Origin: Guillardia theta CCMP2712
Lineage: Eukaryota > Cryptophyceae > Pyrenomonadales > Geminigeraceae
Assembly: GCF_000315625.1 (NCBI RefSeq)
Contig: NW_005434600.1
Coordinates: 383,521 to 439,076 of the forward strand
DNA: 55,556 nucleotides
Direction: 5' to 3'
Shown: one piece after another, positions 11,015 through 22,476 of the stretch
Layout of the letters: each line of letters starts with the position of its first letter
How positions within the stretch are numbered: the first letter of the stretch is position 1
Position numbers and translations under genes: made by a program
The notes under the pieces: generated by a model
Seen by the model: the letters and a program-made list of their open reading frames with translations, nothing else
Databases searched by the model: none
Told to the model about the DNA's origin: nothing

Positions 11015-11674
11015 AATCTGCGAGAGAGTTCAGGGAGGAACATACTTTACAGCGATACAACTAGCACTGATATGCACACTCTTGTTAGCGAATAGCTCCT
11101 TCGATTCTTCTCTTACACTAGACCTCGTTTCATCGTTCACGTCATTTCATGCATCTCTGCGCTAGTTCAAAGGTGGAAGTAGAACAGATCAATATCCTCA
11201 CCCTCCTTTGTTCCTTGCCCTCTCTTACACCATCCATCTATTGCACAGGTGTATCGTGCTCTCCTCTCTCCCTATATGGATATGCTTTAGCTGATCTCCC
11301 TTCCCTTGCCTGTTCCCTGCATTCTGAGCTCATCAACCACCTGTAGCTCTTCTCGTCAATCTCCTCCTCTGTCTCCCCTTCTGTTCCTCTCAAGGGGGGC
11401 TCTCCTCTCTCCCCTCCTCTCTCTCCCCTCCTCCACCTCTCCTCTCTCTCCTCACTCTCCCCTCCCCTCCGCCACCTCTTGCTTCTCTCTCTCTCTCTCT
11501 CTCTCTCCCCCCAACTCATATCTTAAGTGGAGGAACTTGGGGAGGGAGTTTTTTTGGAAAATCAAAGCAAGGTCTCTCATCTTAGCTAGATCTCTTCGCG
11601 TCACGAACTTTATCACCAACTTGTAGAGACAATAACTCGGTGAAGGAGGAGAATTTCGATAACCATGAAGTGGC
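11015..11674. other. C/T-rich intergenic region up to the assembly gap
   Basis: Strong CTCTCC/CT low complexity at about 11390-11515. No gene is supported. The bases just before the gap may belong to the ammonium transporter gene's 5' region. Confidence 0.5.
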
Positions 11675-11774
11675 NNNNNNNNNNNNNNNNNNNNNNNNNN
11701 NNNNNNNNNNNNNNNNNNNNNNNNNNNNNNNNNNNNNNNNNNNNNNNNNNNNNNNNNNNNNNNNNNNNNNNNNN
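11675..11774. other. Assembly gap (100 N)
   Basis: Exactly 100 N bases, a scaffold gap of conventional size. It removes the 5' exons of the ammonium transporter. Confidence 0.99.
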
Positions 11775-12143
11775 ATCAGATGACCTTTGCCGTCATCAGG
11801 TTCCGCTCGGAGCGAGCAGCAGAGTATGACTGACCCTCACGGCAGCGCCGCCATCATCTGCGGTTCCTTCGCTGAGAGGATGCGCTACAGCGCCATGCTC
11901 ATCTTTATCGCCATGTGGCATCTCCTCGTCTACTGTCCCGTCGCGCACTGGGCATGGGGACCTGGCGGGTTCCTGGAAGAGGCAGGATGTCTGGACTTCG
12001 CAGGAGGGGACGTGGTACATGTAAGTGCTGGGGTGTCCGGCCTCATCGCTTCCATGCTGGTGGGCAAGCGCCGGTCGCTACATCTTGGGCAGGAGCTTTC
12101 TCCGCACAACGCTCTCCTCGTCTTCCTCGGAGCCTCCCTGCTG
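11775..12143 (+). CDS. AMT: Ammonium transporter fragment (AMT/MEP family)
   Basis: Two exons (11775-11799 and 11846-12143) joined by a 46-base intron encode the central membrane helices of an AMT protein. Recognisable pieces are QMTFAVIS, ICGSFAERMRYSAMLIFIAM, LVYCPVAHWAWGPGGFL, LDFAGGDVVHVSAGVSGLIA and LVGKRR. The FAERM, AHW and DFAGGxVVHxSxGV blocks are family signatures of the ammonium-conducting pore. A donor follows at 12144, but the expected next helix (WFGFNAGS-type) and the C-terminal half are not found anywhere before MMS19. The 5' part is lost in the gap. The gene is either broken or has a very long intron beyond the reach of hand reading. Confidence 0.85.
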
Positions 12144-12297
12144 GTGAGCCTCGTCACTTTCCCGTCCTCCTCCTTTCTCTCTGCCTTCATTTCCTTTTAC
12201 TTTTTCTCGTCCCTTTCCTTCTCTTTCCTCTTCTTTCTATCTCCCTCCATCTCCTCCTCCTCCTCTCCTCTCTCCCCTCCTCCTCTCCTCTCCTCTC

Positions 12298-13013
<716 letters not shown>

Positions 13014-13178
13014 ATGATGGAGGACGAAGATATCGACCTTGAACTGCAGATATCGACCTTGAAGCACAGCAAGGTCTGAGAGGATACTGACAGATGCTGC
13101 CAGGATCAGAAGACGGCGATGAACGAGCTAAAGGAGTCGATGGAGGTGAAGTATTCGGAAGCACAGGAAGGCCTGTGA
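13014..13178 (+). CDS. Putative small coiled-coil protein or exon pair
   Basis: A Met at 13014 opens an acidic stretch (MMEDEDIDLELQISTLKHSK). A 43-base GT-AG intron then leads in phase to KTAMNELKESMEVKYSEAQE and a stop at 13176-13178. The total is about 42 residues. A related but decayed copy, with a stop codon in the matching place, follows at about 13196-13250. It could be a relic exon of a larger gene, and no function can be assigned. Confidence 0.2.
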
Positions 13179-13798
13179 CTCCGACGAGAGACAGATAGAT
13201 GCTGCCAGGATCAGAAGGCGTTTGCAAACGTGCTCAAGTAGTCGATAGAAGTCTCCATTGCAAAACCGATATCGACCTTGACCAAGGTCTTCTGCTCCAA
13301 CAAATCCATCATCCTCATTTCAATGTTATCTTTGAACCTGTAAGGATACAAGGCCCGGCAATTGGCAGCCATGCGCTTACGGAACATCAGGTGGTCGACA
13401 TTGACGATGGTTTTCAGGTCCTTGCTCTCTTTGAATCGCGACGATGATGAGATGCATTCATTTGCCTTTGTCTCCCCCACCTTGCACCCACCTATCTCCC
13501 AGCTCAGCGCTTGGCCTGGAGCGCCAGACGAACATTGCTCGCCAAGTTTCCTCCCAACCACCGGGCAACCAACCCAACAAGAGGAGGACCAACACCGTCC
13601 ACTGGAAGATGAAGACAACCAAGAAACAACCAGCATGATCATGCAATCTCCGTCTCAACTGTGTGCAGCTTCTTCTTGTATCGTTCCAAGATCACTTGTA
13701 GCATTGGTTACACAACATATAATGGGGTATCATGCCAAAGAGAGCAGTTAAGAATACAAGTAAGAACGCATAAGAGACACCAGACCCCTTCACGCTTC

Positions 13799-14300
13799 GC
13801 AGGAACCCCATCACCGCCGAATCGCTCTGGTTCCTGATCCTCGTCATGCTGATGATCCTGGCCCTGCAAGTGTTTGCCCTCCTGCTGGCCAGCAACGTGG
13901 TCAGGCCCGAGATGATCCTCAAGGCAGTCCCATCAGCCCCTTGGAGCGACAGCCCCTTGGAGCGACACAGCCCATATAAGACGGCTGTTTGATCAGTCAT
14001 ACAACCAGTATGACCATCAGTATGACGTTCTTAGCATCGACCCCTTGGATGTCATCAACCGGGTCTATGGCACAGACCTGACCCACGCGCAGCTACAAGT
14101 AACTTCACACTTGCACTCGACCAAGGGTCCCGGTCCCTGTTCCATGCTATGGTCTTGCCTTGACTCAGCATGCTTGACTTGTGCATCTCGAAGAGCTGCT
14201 TCAGATCGTGTCCAAGTCTAAGAAGAGCACGGCCTCGTACTGGGACACGCTGAAGATGTGCAGCTTCGCAGAGATGTGTGAGTAGTATCTCTTGACCTTG
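13799..14300 (+). CDS. Exons of an unidentified membrane protein
   Basis: An open stretch at about 13799-13955 encodes NPITAESLWF followed by a transmembrane helix (LILVMLMILALQVFALLL). The next, at about 13975-14100, encodes RLFDQSYNQYDHQYDVLSID and DPLDVINRVYGTDL. A third, at about 14192-14275, encodes LLQIVSKSKKSTASYWDTL. The second joins the third in phase through a GTAACT donor. A further open stretch at about 14300-14455 (DVDDAAYLLYDHVAEVPLHD, then LLLQAHGVDGIAF) is not connected by a usable acceptor. I do not recognise the family, and the complete model, start and stop are unresolved. Confidence 0.35.
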
Positions 14301-14718
14301 GGATGTGGACGATGCTGCATATCTTCTGTATGACCATGTTGCAGAGGTTCCCCTTCACGATGCTCTTCTTCTGCAAGCACATGGTGTTGACGGCATCGCC
14401 TTCGGTGGGCAAGGATTTCTGTACGAGGAGGGCAGCTATTTCTTCTCTATTTCAGGGGTATCAATTCTTTTGCTGCCTCCATGCAGTTTGCGTGCGGGGA
14501 TGGGGTAGAGGACCGTGGCGAGGGCCAGAGGACAGAGGGGGAAGATGAGCGAAGTAAGAGGAAGAGGAGAGCATGGTAGAAACAGAAGCAATGCTGTAAG
14601 TGGACGACAGCTGAATAGGCTTGAGCAGAGCAAGGGGAGGGAAGGATTTGTTGAGAGAAATGTCCGACCAGCGTCACGTGTTGGCTGACTTGTCTGCTGC
14701 GCTAGAACACGCTGGCGC

Positions 14719-17700
14719 ATGGAGGAGTTGAGGGGACAGATCGACGAATTCTGTTCGCTGACTGCAGAGCAGAAGTCCGCAGGTTAATCTTGAAGTTTCT
14801 AACTTGGACGCTCATGTTTGTTGATACCTAAATTTGTTACCAGAGCGTTGTTTGGCCAGCATTGTAGAGAAGCTGAAAGGGTTTCGCTGCAAGTCTCACG
14901 TCCTCTGCTGACTGACTTCTCGTTTTCTCAGGAAGTCTTTGACCATCTTGAGGGTTGTGGAACAGGCTCAGTCAGCGCTCACCAATGAAAACAACGAAGT
15001 TCGGAATCGAGGCATCATGGTGACCGTGGCATGCGGACCGAACTTGACACTGACGCGGGTGAACAGCTCCTTAACGAGGCCATCTCAGCATCTGTAACAC
15101 TCGCCTCCTCTCCTCTTCTTCACTCTTACTCATTCCTTGCTCAGCCCGTCTCCGATCCCCAGTCGAAGAGCTCCCTCATCCAGTTCTACGGAGATCGCTT
15201 GCAAGACGAGCCCTGCGTCAAGGAGGTTCTGCGAGGCCTCAAGCTCTTGATAGAGTCCCTGGATGGGCCTCTCAGCGATGATCTGAGGAGAGCAGCGACG
15301 CATGCCGTCGTCGGCGTCTTGAAGTACGTGCACGTACAGTCTCTTGCCCTCAGTGACCGACACAAGGCGTTCGGGTTAGTGGAGGAGGCGCTGGGGAGGT
15401 TGGAGTTGCCCCTGAGCGAGCAGGATGTGGATGTTCTTGAGTGTTGGGTGCAATGCATGAACGGAGAGAGGGATCCTAGGAACCTCTTGCTCTGCTTCAG
15501 GCTGATCCCAAGGATAGCTGCTAAGTTCCTCACGAACAAGGACAAGGCGGAGGATTTCTTCAACGTGTTCTCCTGCTACTTCCCCATCACCTTCACTCCT
15601 CCCCCGGACGACAAGGTTGGGATCTCAGCAGACATGCTGCGAGAAGCTCTGCTCGAGTGCATGACCTGTCACTTCTTGCTCATCCCCTTCTCCTTGGACC
15701 TTGCGCTGTCAAAGCTCGCGGAGGCTGAGTCGACAGGCTGCAGGTTGGACTCTCTCGACCTGCTTGCAACTCTCGCGACCAAGCATGGAGTGCAGGGATC
15801 CTTGGGACACGATGGCTGCCAGCAGGTCTGGTCGTCCCTCCGCCTTCAGATCGTAGACAGCAGCGAGCAGGAAGTCCAAGAACGAGCGCGGTCCTGCCTG
15901 CGGCATATTCTACGGATCGCGGCAGAGGAGGTTGGGGACGAGAGGCAGGAAGCGACTGGCTCAAGTTGCCTGCACACCATCATGAAAACCTTGAAGATGC
16001 AGACGACGGTCGACCTCAAGACCCCGCAGGAGCTCCGGAGCAGGAAAGGCCTCTCAACTGTCCTCTGCGCCGTTTCTGCTCATCCCGTCTCGGCCAAGTT
16101 CGTCCTGCATGACTCGCTGTACGCGTTGAGAGATATTGTGCTCGCTTCAGGCGGCGAGAGCGGCTTCGCTCGGATGTATGCTGCGCTCCAAGTCATCCAT
16201 GAGATCTTATTGAGCTCGCGATCCCTGTGGATGTACATGAAAGGCAGACCGGCTGCTGGGGGGAAGCATCCCCTGTCAGAGGTGTCAAAGGATACTTTTG
16301 ACACGTTGACCTCTGTCTTCGTCCACGACTCCTTTGCAGGAGAGGAGTCGTCAAAGTTGAAGCAGACTTCCCTTCAGAGCATCTGCGAGCTGATCCCTGT
16401 CATGGGCGGCGAAGACGATGTCAGACGAGCCTTCGACATGTTGGTCGGGGAATTTGTTGCTCTCTGCCGCAGTCAGGATGAGCGTCTGGTATCGATCAAG
16501 CGGCTGGTATCTAGTTGTCTCGCCATGATGGAGGAGGAGGATCACCCGGCTGCAATCTCGACCTTGTCTGGTTTCACGGCTCTCTGTCTCAACGACGATG
16601 CGCTATGGGGCCACGGGCTGGAAGTCCTGCGGTCCTCGTTTGCTGTGAGTGTAAGAGTAGCGAGAGCAGCTCTTGACATTCTCCTGGAGGCTCGGAGGAG
16701 GGAAGGGGTAGCCGGCAGGCAGAAGCTGATCTTTCAGGGTCTGCTGTCTGTGATTGACGCGGTCAGACTGAGGCACAACGGCGTCTCGCCTGGAGGTGGA
16801 GGAGATGACGTGGCAGTCAAGGAGGAGTGTGTCTCCATTGGCTCTCTCTTCGCCACCAAGATTGTTCCCGAGCTAGTCGCAGATCTCTCTTGCGATCAGC
16901 TCCAATCCTCCTCGTTTGCCGGCTGCTTCGAGCCGCTGGCTGGGATGATTCGCGCGACTCTGGAGCTCGTTGGTGAGGGGGGAGGTAGCAAGGAGTTGGT
17001 GTCGCTCCTGCTGGACAAGTACTCGACTCCGATAGCTCCGTCGGGCTTTTCCTGCGAGCAGCTCAAGATAATTCAGTCTGTTTTCATGTCGGCGGTCCAT
17101 GCAGACCTGCGATTCTTGGATGAAAGCAAGCGGGGGTTTGTGAGGAACTTGGCCGCAAGTTTGCTAGACGGGTTTGACTTCTCCCAAGAGGACCCGGGAG
17201 ACTGCAGGAAGAGCATCGTGGCGAGTGTGATGAACAAGCTGGACGGCGAGGTTTTTGAGAGCATGTATCAGTTCATAGTAGAGCAAACTCTCCTACCCAA
17301 AGTCAAGGAGGAAAAGTTTGCGTGGTCAGCCAACCAATTCCTCGCATGGATCGCCAAGGCTCTGGTCTGCCGTGGGCACCCGAAAGGGCAAGTGATTGTC
17401 GAAATTTTCCGGGGCTATCTGACCGAGAGCAACGAGGTTTGTGCTCGATGTGGGTGACAGGTGACAGGCTGCGTCAGTGACTGCTGGGTGTTCAGGCCAA
17501 GTATGGGGTCATCGGGTATCAGGTCTTGGGATCGAGAGATCTGGACAAAGACTTCTCGAAGCAGAACCACTTCATCTGCAAGCCTCTGTGGAGGCAGAGG
17601 TTCTTCAGCCAGGTGAGGACGAGCTGAGGTGTAGCTGGGCAGTCTCAAAGCTGGTGGCAGGAGCTTCACTTCCTTGCCAACGGCTACACGAGGGCATCGT

Positions 17701-18482
17701 CGGGATCGAAGGCACGTCTGACTTCTTTTTTCCCCCGTCCATCTCATGTCATCGCAGGAGTTCTTCTTGATGGCGCTTGTTCATCTCCTCCATGGCACGC
17801 CCGTAGAGGCAGTCGCGCTCGAAGCTCCTCGAGTCATCCCTCTCCTTGTCCAGGTGCCTCCCCCTCCCTCTCCCGCTCCCCCTCACCAGTTCTCTCATCC
17901 CACTCCTCCTCCTCGCAATCCCTTGCCTTCCTCCTCTTGGTAAGCCATGCTGCTGCTTCTCCTGACGCAAGTCTGACAGGCGCTCAACTGCCCGGCCAAG
18001 GAGACGAAAGTTGCTGCCCTTGAACTTCTCTTCAGTTTCATCGATCAAGACTCGAAGCCGAACCCTGGCAGTGACAGCACGAGCTTCATGGAGGGGCAGG
18101 TGGGCTACTAGCGTGACTGAATTTCACGTGGTGGTGACTGTTGTCATCAGCTTTCTACGTTGATCCAGGCGCTGCTGGACTGCTCCTCCTTCTCCGAGTC
18201 TCTGATAGTCAGCCATTAGTTGCTCTCACATTGGTCTTGCTTACACCGCATCAGGTCCGATGCAGAGCGCTTGACTGTTTGTCACGAGTGCCCAAGATCG
18301 CTTCATACCACAAGGTTTATCCGTTCCGAACGCAGGTGAGCCGTGGAGGGACCAGCAGCTTCGATGAACCATGATGTCAGGTGACGCGAGCATTGGGGAA
18401 AGTCTTGAGTGATCACAAGCGATGCGTTCGACTACGAGGGGCAAACTGCAGTAAGTCTTGTTTCCGCGAGATTACTGCTTGA
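14719..18482 (+). CDS. MMS19: MMS19, cytosolic iron-sulfur assembly targeting factor
   Basis: Eleven exons, all phase-consistent: 14719-14782, 14844-14880, 14932-15019, 15067-15093, 15145-17436, 17496-17612, 17758-17853, 17980-18099, 18151-18207, 18255-18335 and 18381-18482, giving about 1026 residues, close to the animal protein. The N-terminal MMS19 domain shows FYGDRLQDEPCV, HVQSLALSDRHK, MNGERDPRNLLLCFRL and FSCYFPITFTPPPDD. The middle is HEAT-like helices. The C-terminal HEAT region includes LVCRGHPKGQ, LWRQRFF and a final LSDHKRCVR. MMS19 works with CIAO1 and CIAO2B to deliver Fe-S clusters to DNA polymerases and helicases such as XPD. The internal segment 15094-15144 is counted as an intron because it interrupts the family alignment, though it is also open in frame. 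Confidence 0.95.
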
Positions 18483-18559
18483 TGAGATGGCTACAGGAAA
18501 TGTTTGGTTTATGTTAACAAGTAAATGAGTGATCTCATGCTTTGTGACGGTCAGACCAG

Positions 18560-18801
18560 TCGTCGTCGTCATCATCATCACCATCACCATCACCACCACC
18601 ATCACCATCACCATCACCATCACCATCACCATCATCATCACCATCATCATCATCATCACCATCACCATCATCATCACCATCACCATCACCATCACCACCA
18701 CCATCACCATCACCATCACCATCACCATCACCATCACCATCATCATCACCATCATCATCACCATCACCATCACCATCACCATCATCATCACCATCACCAT
18801 C
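18560..18801 (+). repeat. (CAY)n microsatellite, about 240 bases
   Basis: A nearly pure run of CAT and CAC triplets in mixed CATCAC hexamer order, 80 bases beyond the MMS19 stop. The apparent poly-His, Ile-Thr and Met-Val open frames across it are artefacts of the repeat. Confidence 0.97.
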
Positions 18802-19005
18802 GATACTCCAAGCATTATCAACAGGATCACCTCAAAGCCATGGCAGGCCTTCGCTGGTGTCCGTAGTGGTGACCGAGCCTGTAAGTGTACTACGGTAGCC
18901 TACTAGACTGAGAGTTTTTTTAGAGCAGTAGCATGAACAAAAAAAACGTCAAAAGTTGACGCACCGCAGGTTGCTGGTAGACTGATCATGGGGTAGGGGG
19001 TTGAG
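18802..19005. other. Short intergenic region after the microsatellite
   Basis: No gene features recognised; probably contains the promoter of the following gene. Confidence 0.4.
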
Positions 19006-20855
19006 ATGCTGCGGCTGGGGAAGGATAGGAGCATCTCCGACTACCTGGAGAGAGTCAAGGACCGCAGGGAGCTCATCAGCCGCAAGTTCGGGTCCGACGG
19101 TCACGAGGTCAAGGTAGAGCAGATCCGAAGCTCCATGAGGTACCGCGAGTTCGAAATGACGAAGCTGAGGTACCAGCACAACGTTGCGTCCGCTCTTAGG
19201 AAGGACGACAAGGAGTCGAGACAGCCCAGCTCGGGTCGAGCTGACTTCTCGTCCCTCCGCTACCACCGAGAGAGACGGATCTCATCGCATCATCCGCCTT
19301 CGTCCTCCTCGCCTTCCCGTGACCTCCCTCCTAGCACTGACCAGATTCGCGATCGAGTGGTGGGACTGCGCAATGTCGGTCACTCGTCGTCTCTCAGTGA
19401 GCTGATTGATGAGCTGCCAGTTTCTCACCTGACCCGCCGCCATCAGGTTTGTACTTTTCAGCCCGAGATTCAGAATGGAAGGGCAGAAACTCGAGATTCA
19501 TGTAGGCGACAGCTCAGATGTGTGATGATGATGATGCTGTTGCTGCAGGCAGTACATGGAGAGCAAGCACATGCTCTCAGATCGAGGCGTTCATAGGAAC
19601 ACCTCCCCCGACATGTTTCTCCCGGATAGCCTCCGTGACGACTTGGTTTCTGTGCGGTGCTTGACTGATTGTTGGGCCACAGGAAGAGAACTGAAACAAG
19701 TATGGCAGGAGCCCTCACGGCGAAAGAGGAATGAGGGAAGAAGCAGAAAAGAAAAGAGAAACTTTTAAAGGGCCGCACTCCAAATGGAATACCTCCCTAC
19801 GTCACAGTTACAGTGATCTCTCAATTTTCCCAGATGAATTTCAAATCAACAAAGCGTCGGTAAGTGAAGATTACTACATTCCTTGTTTCATCGATGATTC
19901 CATGTTGCTTGTTTCTACTCAAGACTCTCTTATTGATTTTTGTTTTCTGCTGAAATCTCACATCTTTCCACCGCATCTTTGCAATTCATCAGTGACATGT
20001 CAAACAGCAGGCTGAGGATTACTTCACCACCTCATCGCGGCTGTCAGAGGAAGCAAGATCTGTTTTCAACAAGTCACCCACGGACTTTGACAGATCTCCC
20101 CGCCATGTCCGAGACAGATGGCCTGGCCCCCTCCTTCGCTTCAGAAGCAAGTCAGCCGAGCCTGCCCCATTCCTAGGCCAGGCAGCTCGGCAGGAGCTGT
20201 ACGAGCCTTTCCGCAAGACGTCGCAGACTAGTCATGATGCGACTTACGGGCCGAGGGCCGAGTCTCTTGCCCCCCCCATCCCGATCAAGGGGCGGCGCCA
20301 TGCCGGCTCGTACAAGTACATCCTGACACACAGCCAGTCGTCGGCAGCTCGGATGAAGCTGACCCACGAGCAAGGCCCCAGGCTAAACGACTTGAACCTC
20401 GCCATGGCGTCAGAGTGCTCGTACAGCATGGAGGACGCAGATGCGACGGATGCAAGTGGCGTGGGGAAGATCAAAGTGGCCATTGTCAAGTAAGTCTGCG
20501 CTAGATCAAGAGTCGTCTCAGTGAGATTTTGATGCTTCCAGGAAAGACGAAGGGGAAGAAAACCAGCAACTGCAGTCAGCAGTGGGCCGAGACGAGGAGA
20601 TGGCGTTGGAGGTCAGAGATCAGGTTTGCCGAACTTGCCTTGTCATCGCCATCGCCCTTCCTCTTTCTCAAATACTTTCGTGACAGGAGCTGGAAAATCT
20701 TTACAATCAGTTCTCCACATTCTCTTTCAGCGATCGCAGTCAGTTCTTGGCGGTCCTCCGAGCTCGCCTCAATTCTTGCTTGACTCTCTCTGGCACAGGC
20801 TCTGCCGCGAGATCGTCGGATCGCCCTTCTTCACCGGCAGCGGATGGAACTAGAG
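19006..20855 (+). CDS. Unidentified charged, probably disordered protein
   Basis: Exon 1 from Met at 19006 (MLRLGKDRSISDYLERVKDR) to about 19446 is rich in Arg, Ser and Glu. An intron then leads to about 19551 (YMESKHMLSDRGVHRN). Further open stretches are about 19777-19860 (HSYSDLSIFPDEFQINKAS) and 20012-20489 (from AEDYFTTSSRLSEEARSVFN to VGKIKVAIV), then about 20543-20622 (KDEGEENQQLQSAVGRDEEM). A last exon ends near 20855. There are no membrane segments and no domain I recognise. Repeated Ser/Arg patches suggest regulation by phosphorylation, as in cytoskeleton-associated proteins, but that is a guess. The first two exons might instead form a separate gene stopping near 19733. Confidence 0.45.
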
Positions 20856-21389
20856 TAGCAACAAGAAATTGCTTCCAAGTTAGTCACTCAGTGAGCAAAT
20901 ACAAAGCCTTCCAGCCTCGACAACCTCGGAGCCACAGAGTACTACTACTGCCGGGCACACGGGTACCAGGTACTTGTTTACTCAAAGTTAAGTCAAAAAT
21001 CAGTACGAGGACACTACTACGGCAAGGGCCGAATGTGATGACTCGTGTCCCCGACTCCGACACTGACAGGCGGCGGGCCCCGGCACGGGGCCACCGATCA
21101 GGGTGTGGGTCACCAGGTCTCACAGCTAGTCCCTTTATATGAACCCTAAACCCACCCTTCTCCCCCTGGATCCGCACAATCACTCACGACACCCCACCCT
21201 CTCCTTCAAAAGTACACCACCGGTGAGATTAGCTGTTTTAAAGTATGATAAGGGTGGGTCATCAGATATTGTTTTGTACCCCACCCTGATTCCATTCATA
21301 TAAAGACCCTACCCTCAACTGCATGACCCCTTTGCTGACCACCCTACCACCTGTTGTGCTCTTTCAGCCCCCATTCCCTCTGATCCTGC
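20856..21389. other. Intergenic region upstream of fabZ
   Basis: Should contain the fabZ promoter. C-rich blocks with ACCCACCCT/CCCACCCT recur at about 21125-21340. No defined regulatory motif could be supported. Confidence 0.45.
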
Positions 21390-22269
21390 ATGATGCGCGC
21401 AATCGCAATGCTGTCGCTCGCCGCCTCCTCGTCGGCCTTCCTCGTCTCCCCCTCGCTCCCCTCCTCCAGCCCTGCCAGACTCACCACGTCTGCTCGCCCC
21501 TCCCTCCGTCTTGCTGGTCCTCGCATGCAGGCAGGAGAGGCAGAGGCGCCGAAGGTGATCGGGGCGGATGCCGAGGCGCTTTCACAAGGGTTCCAACACC
21601 CTCCTGCGGTCCTCATGGACGGAGACATCAGGAAGATCCTTCCCCACAGGTCAAAACTTCTCTCGCACACTTCCTCATCTCCTCTCTCAGCTTCTCTCTG
21701 ACCCCTCACAGGTATCCCTTCCTCCTCGTCGACAAGGTCTTGAAGCTGGTTCCCGGCGAAATGGCTGTCGGGGTCAAATGCATCACCGCCAACGAGCCTC
21801 AGTTCACCGGCCACTTCCCTGACCGCCCCATCATGCCTGGCGTCATGCAGATCGAGGCCATGGCCCAGCTCGGCGGCATCGTTGCCCTTCAGGTGGAGCC
21901 TTGTTGACACTTTCGGGGCTGATAAGCTTTCACAGCCTCCTCTCGCTGAGCCAGGACAAGACTTTCTTTTCGGCGGCGTTGACAACGTCAAGTGGAGGAA
22001 GCCGCTCGTTCCCGGCGACGTGCTCGTGATGGAGATGCATGTGACCAACTACAAGAAGAAGTTCGGGATTTGCAAGATGAGCGTGAGGAGCTTTGTGAGA
22101 CGATGATGATCGTGCTTCCTTATGCTTTTTGTGATGTCTCAGGGCAAGGGATACGTTGATGGCAAGGTTGCTGTTGAGGTAGCAGCGAGTGCTGGATGAG
22201 ACATGTCGTTCTTGACGTGTTTGAGAACAGGGAGACTTCACCTTCGCATTGTTGAAGGACAAGAAGTAG
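21390..22269 (+). CDS. fabZ: Plastid (3R)-hydroxyacyl-ACP dehydratase
   Basis: Five exons: 21390-21649, 21712-21892, 21936-22082, 22143-22178 and 22231-22269, phase-consistent, about 220 residues. The N-terminus [20 protein letters not shown] is a signal peptide with Phe at the cleavage site, followed by a Ser/Arg-rich transit peptide: the bipartite signal of red-type secondary plastids. The mature enzyme begins near [15 protein letters not shown]. It contains the hot-dog catalytic His in [12 protein letters not shown] and the catalytic Glu in [11 protein letters not shown], then [12 protein letters not shown] and a final EGDFTFALL. FabZ removes water from beta-hydroxyacyl-ACP in type II fatty-acid elongation. 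Start chosen because it opens the signal peptide; the second Met is equally possible. Confidence 0.95.
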
Positions 22270-22476
22270 GCAAGATATCGGTCAACATCAAACCATCAGC
22301 CGTCAAGAGAAGTGAGTGTAAACTACAAAAGGTTTCATGGCGCTCCATGTGGAAGCGGAGGCACGTCCAGCTCACGCCTCAACTGCGGCCCTCCGTCAGA
22401 ACGGCAAAGTGAAACTCAAGGGAAAGTTTTTCACATTTTCGATATCGCGATCGAGAAGTTTCTCATAATACAAATT

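Noticed and set aside
12010-12025. GTAAGT donor inside the ammonium transporter exon
   Set aside because: The family motif VVHVSAGVSG reads straight through it, so it is coding.
18525-18906. Long poly-His, Ile-Thr and Met-Val open frames
   Set aside because: They are the three frames of a CAY microsatellite and have no coding support.
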